Below are positions 63,089 to 64,000 of a stretch of 64,000 nucleotides of DNA, piece after piece (position 1 is the stretch's first letter; every line of letters starts with the position of its first letter). The position numbers and the translations under genes were made by a program. The stretch lies in assembly GCF_009932555.1 (NCBI RefSeq), contig NZ_BLJO01000004.1, forward strand, positions 353,174 through 417,173, in the 5' to 3' direction. The DNA is from Steroidobacter agaridevorans. GTDB taxonomy: Bacteria; Pseudomonadota; Gammaproteobacteria; Steroidobacterales; Steroidobacteraceae. Below the pieces are notes generated by a model. It was given only the letters and a program-made list of their open reading frames with translations. It searched no databases and was not told the origin of the DNA.

Positions 63089-63557
63089 AGTTATCGTCGA
63101 TGAGTGGCGCTATGCCGACGAAGATCCGGTCGGCCGCGAACGCGCGCTGATCCTGCCGTTCGCCCGCTGGAAGGCGGAGCGCGAGCAGTGGTGGCTGTGG
63201 GACGGCCGCCTTGGCGTGCGCATCGGGCCCACCGATCCGATCGCCGACCTGAAGAACGATTTCACTCGCATCGGGCTGGTCGCTGTCGAATTTGGCGGCC
63301 TGGCCGAAGGCCGGGGTTACAGCCAGGCGGCGCTGCTTCGCTCGCGCTACAAGTTCACGGGCGAGCTGCGTGCCGTGGGCAAGATCCAGCGCGATCAGTT
63401 GTTCTACATGGCGCGCTGTGGCTTCGATACGTTCGAGCTGCCCGAGGGCGCCGATCTGAGCGTCGCGCTCACGGCGTTCGACGATTTCTCGGTCGCGTAT
63501 CAGGGCGCCTTCGACGCCGCCGGCGTGCACGTTCAGCGTCGCACCGTCGCGGCCTGA
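63063..63557 (+). CDS. DUF934 protein (sulfite-reductase partner)
   Basis: The 164-residue protein starts at ATG 63063 within the end of the cysI gene (26-base overlap). It has the DUF934 pattern with RIGPTDPIADLKNDFTRIGLVAVEFGGLAEGRGYSQ in the middle and FDTFELPEG near the end. DUF934 genes are almost always coupled to cysI-type genes in beta- and gammaproteobacteria, so it likely assists sulfite reduction, but the mechanism is unknown. Confidence 0.9.
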   Translation: MRQLIKQREVIVDEWRYADEDPVGRERALILPFARWKAEREQWWLWDGRLGVRIGPTDPIADLKNDFTRIGLVAVEFGGLAEGRGYSQAALLRSRYKFTGELRAVGKIQRDQLFYMARCGFDTFELPEGADLSVALTAFDDFSVAYQGAFDAAGVHVQRRTVAA

Positions 63558-63657
63558 TCTAAACAGCCTGTCTCTTTGCGCCACTCGCCGTGACAGCGGC
63601 GGGTGCGTGCGTGCACACTTCACTCAATCGATTGCGATTGCTGGTGAAGGTTGAATC

Positions 63658-64000
63658 ATGGCCTCGGGCAATGTTTGTATCGTCACGGGTTCCGCCACTG
63701 GCATCGGCGCAGCCTGCGCCGTGGAACTGGCGAAGCGCGGCTGGCGCACTGTCATCAATTACACCAAGAGCGAGGCTGAAGCTCAGCAAACCGCGCGTGA
63801 ATGTGAGAAGCACGGCGGTGAGACGCTGCTGGTGCGCGCGAACGTTGCCGAAGACGCCGATTGCCGTCGCATGGCCGAGGCGGCGTTGGAAAAGTGGGGC
63901 CGCATCGACGGCCTCATCAACAACGCCGGCACCACCAAGGTCGTGTTCAATCACGCCAATCTGGAAGCGTTGTCGGCGGAAGATTTCCAGAAGATCTACG
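63658..64000 (+). CDS. Short-chain dehydrogenase/reductase, 5' part (runs off the window)
   Basis: The first 114 codons are present and no stop is reached. GGTGAAGG lies just before ATG 63658. The visible part has the Rossmann glycine motif TGSATGIGAA, VINYTKSEAE and NNAGTTKV, as in FabG-like and sugar/alcohol SDRs. The catalytic Ser-Tyr-Lys lies beyond the edge. It may be a 3-oxoacyl-ACP reductase relative; context after the sulfite reductase does not define the substrate. Confidence 0.88.
   Translation, partial: MASGNVCIVTGSATGIGAACAVELAKRGWRTVINYTKSEAEAQQTARECEKHGGETLLVRANVAEDADCRRMAEAALEKWGRIDGLINNAGTTKVVFNHANLEALSAEDFQKIY

Noticed and set aside
1-64000. CRISPR array, insertion sequences or prophage
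   Set aside because: No repeat-spacer pattern, transposase, integrase or terminal repeats were recognised.

Overview
The window reads as a chromosomal stretch of a GC-rich, Gram-negative, metabolically versatile proteobacterium. The evidence is three TonB-dependent outer-membrane receptors, a TonB protein, an OprB-type porin, an anaerobic FNR/HemN/NO-reductase block, and many degradative oxidoreductases each next to a regulator. The style fits the gammaproteobacterial Steroidobacter/Nevskia-like group or a xanthomonad-like relative. That placement is inference: no rRNA gene is present. No insertion sequence, prophage or CRISPR array was seen.

Layout. 1-0.9 kb: the 3' end of a KaiC-like ATPase and a single-domain response regulator. 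1-6.7 kb: a secreted HutX/ChuX-like protein, a siderophore/heme-type TonB receptor and two exported amidohydrolase-fold proteins; the second has lost every metal-binding histidine. 6.7-13.5 kb: HSL esterase, AraC regulator, TonB receptor, GMC oxidoreductase and TetR regulator. 13.5-15.3 kb: a non-coding stretch with strong dyads, tRNA-Arg(ACG), and a TIR/deoxyribosyltransferase-like protein. 15.2-21 kb: a PcaD-like hydrolase and divergent LysR gene with a clear operator dyad, a fused SecDF, and a NhaR-like LysR gene. 21-28.5 kb: Rnk and a tandem universal stress protein, then an anaerobic block on the minus strand: hemN, fnr, quinol-type NO reductase (broken by one extra base), nnrS and a SirB-like gene, with two FNR-type boxes.

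28.5-36.8 kb: secreted cupin, MocR regulator, an exported MDR dehydrogenase, small outer-membrane barrels, a large beta-propeller hybrid-type sensor kinase and a DUF2905 protein. 36.8-42.9 kb: UvrA2, an isochorismatase-type hydrolase, membrane proteins and an SDR-DoxX fusion. 43-50.3 kb: a pyruvate-oxidase-like TPP enzyme, an STN-containing TonB receptor, a 41-codon gene with a lasso-leader-like sequence, an OprB porin and TonB. 50.4-56.4 kb: a PF10118 hydrolase and TetR gene sharing an operator, a GAF sensor kinase with its NarL-type regulator, and a Phd-zeta toxin-antitoxin module with an operator dyad. 56.4-64 kb: an IorAB-type molybdenum hydroxylase, ferredoxin-NADP reductase with TesB thioesterase, sulfite reductase with DUF934, and the start of an SDR gene.

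The most unusual items are the orphan lasso-leader-like peptide gene at 47933-48058 beside a TonB receptor, the active/pseudo-enzyme amidohydrolase pair, the Phd-zeta hybrid module, the TIR-like gene beside tRNA-Arg, and the one-base frameshift in norB.
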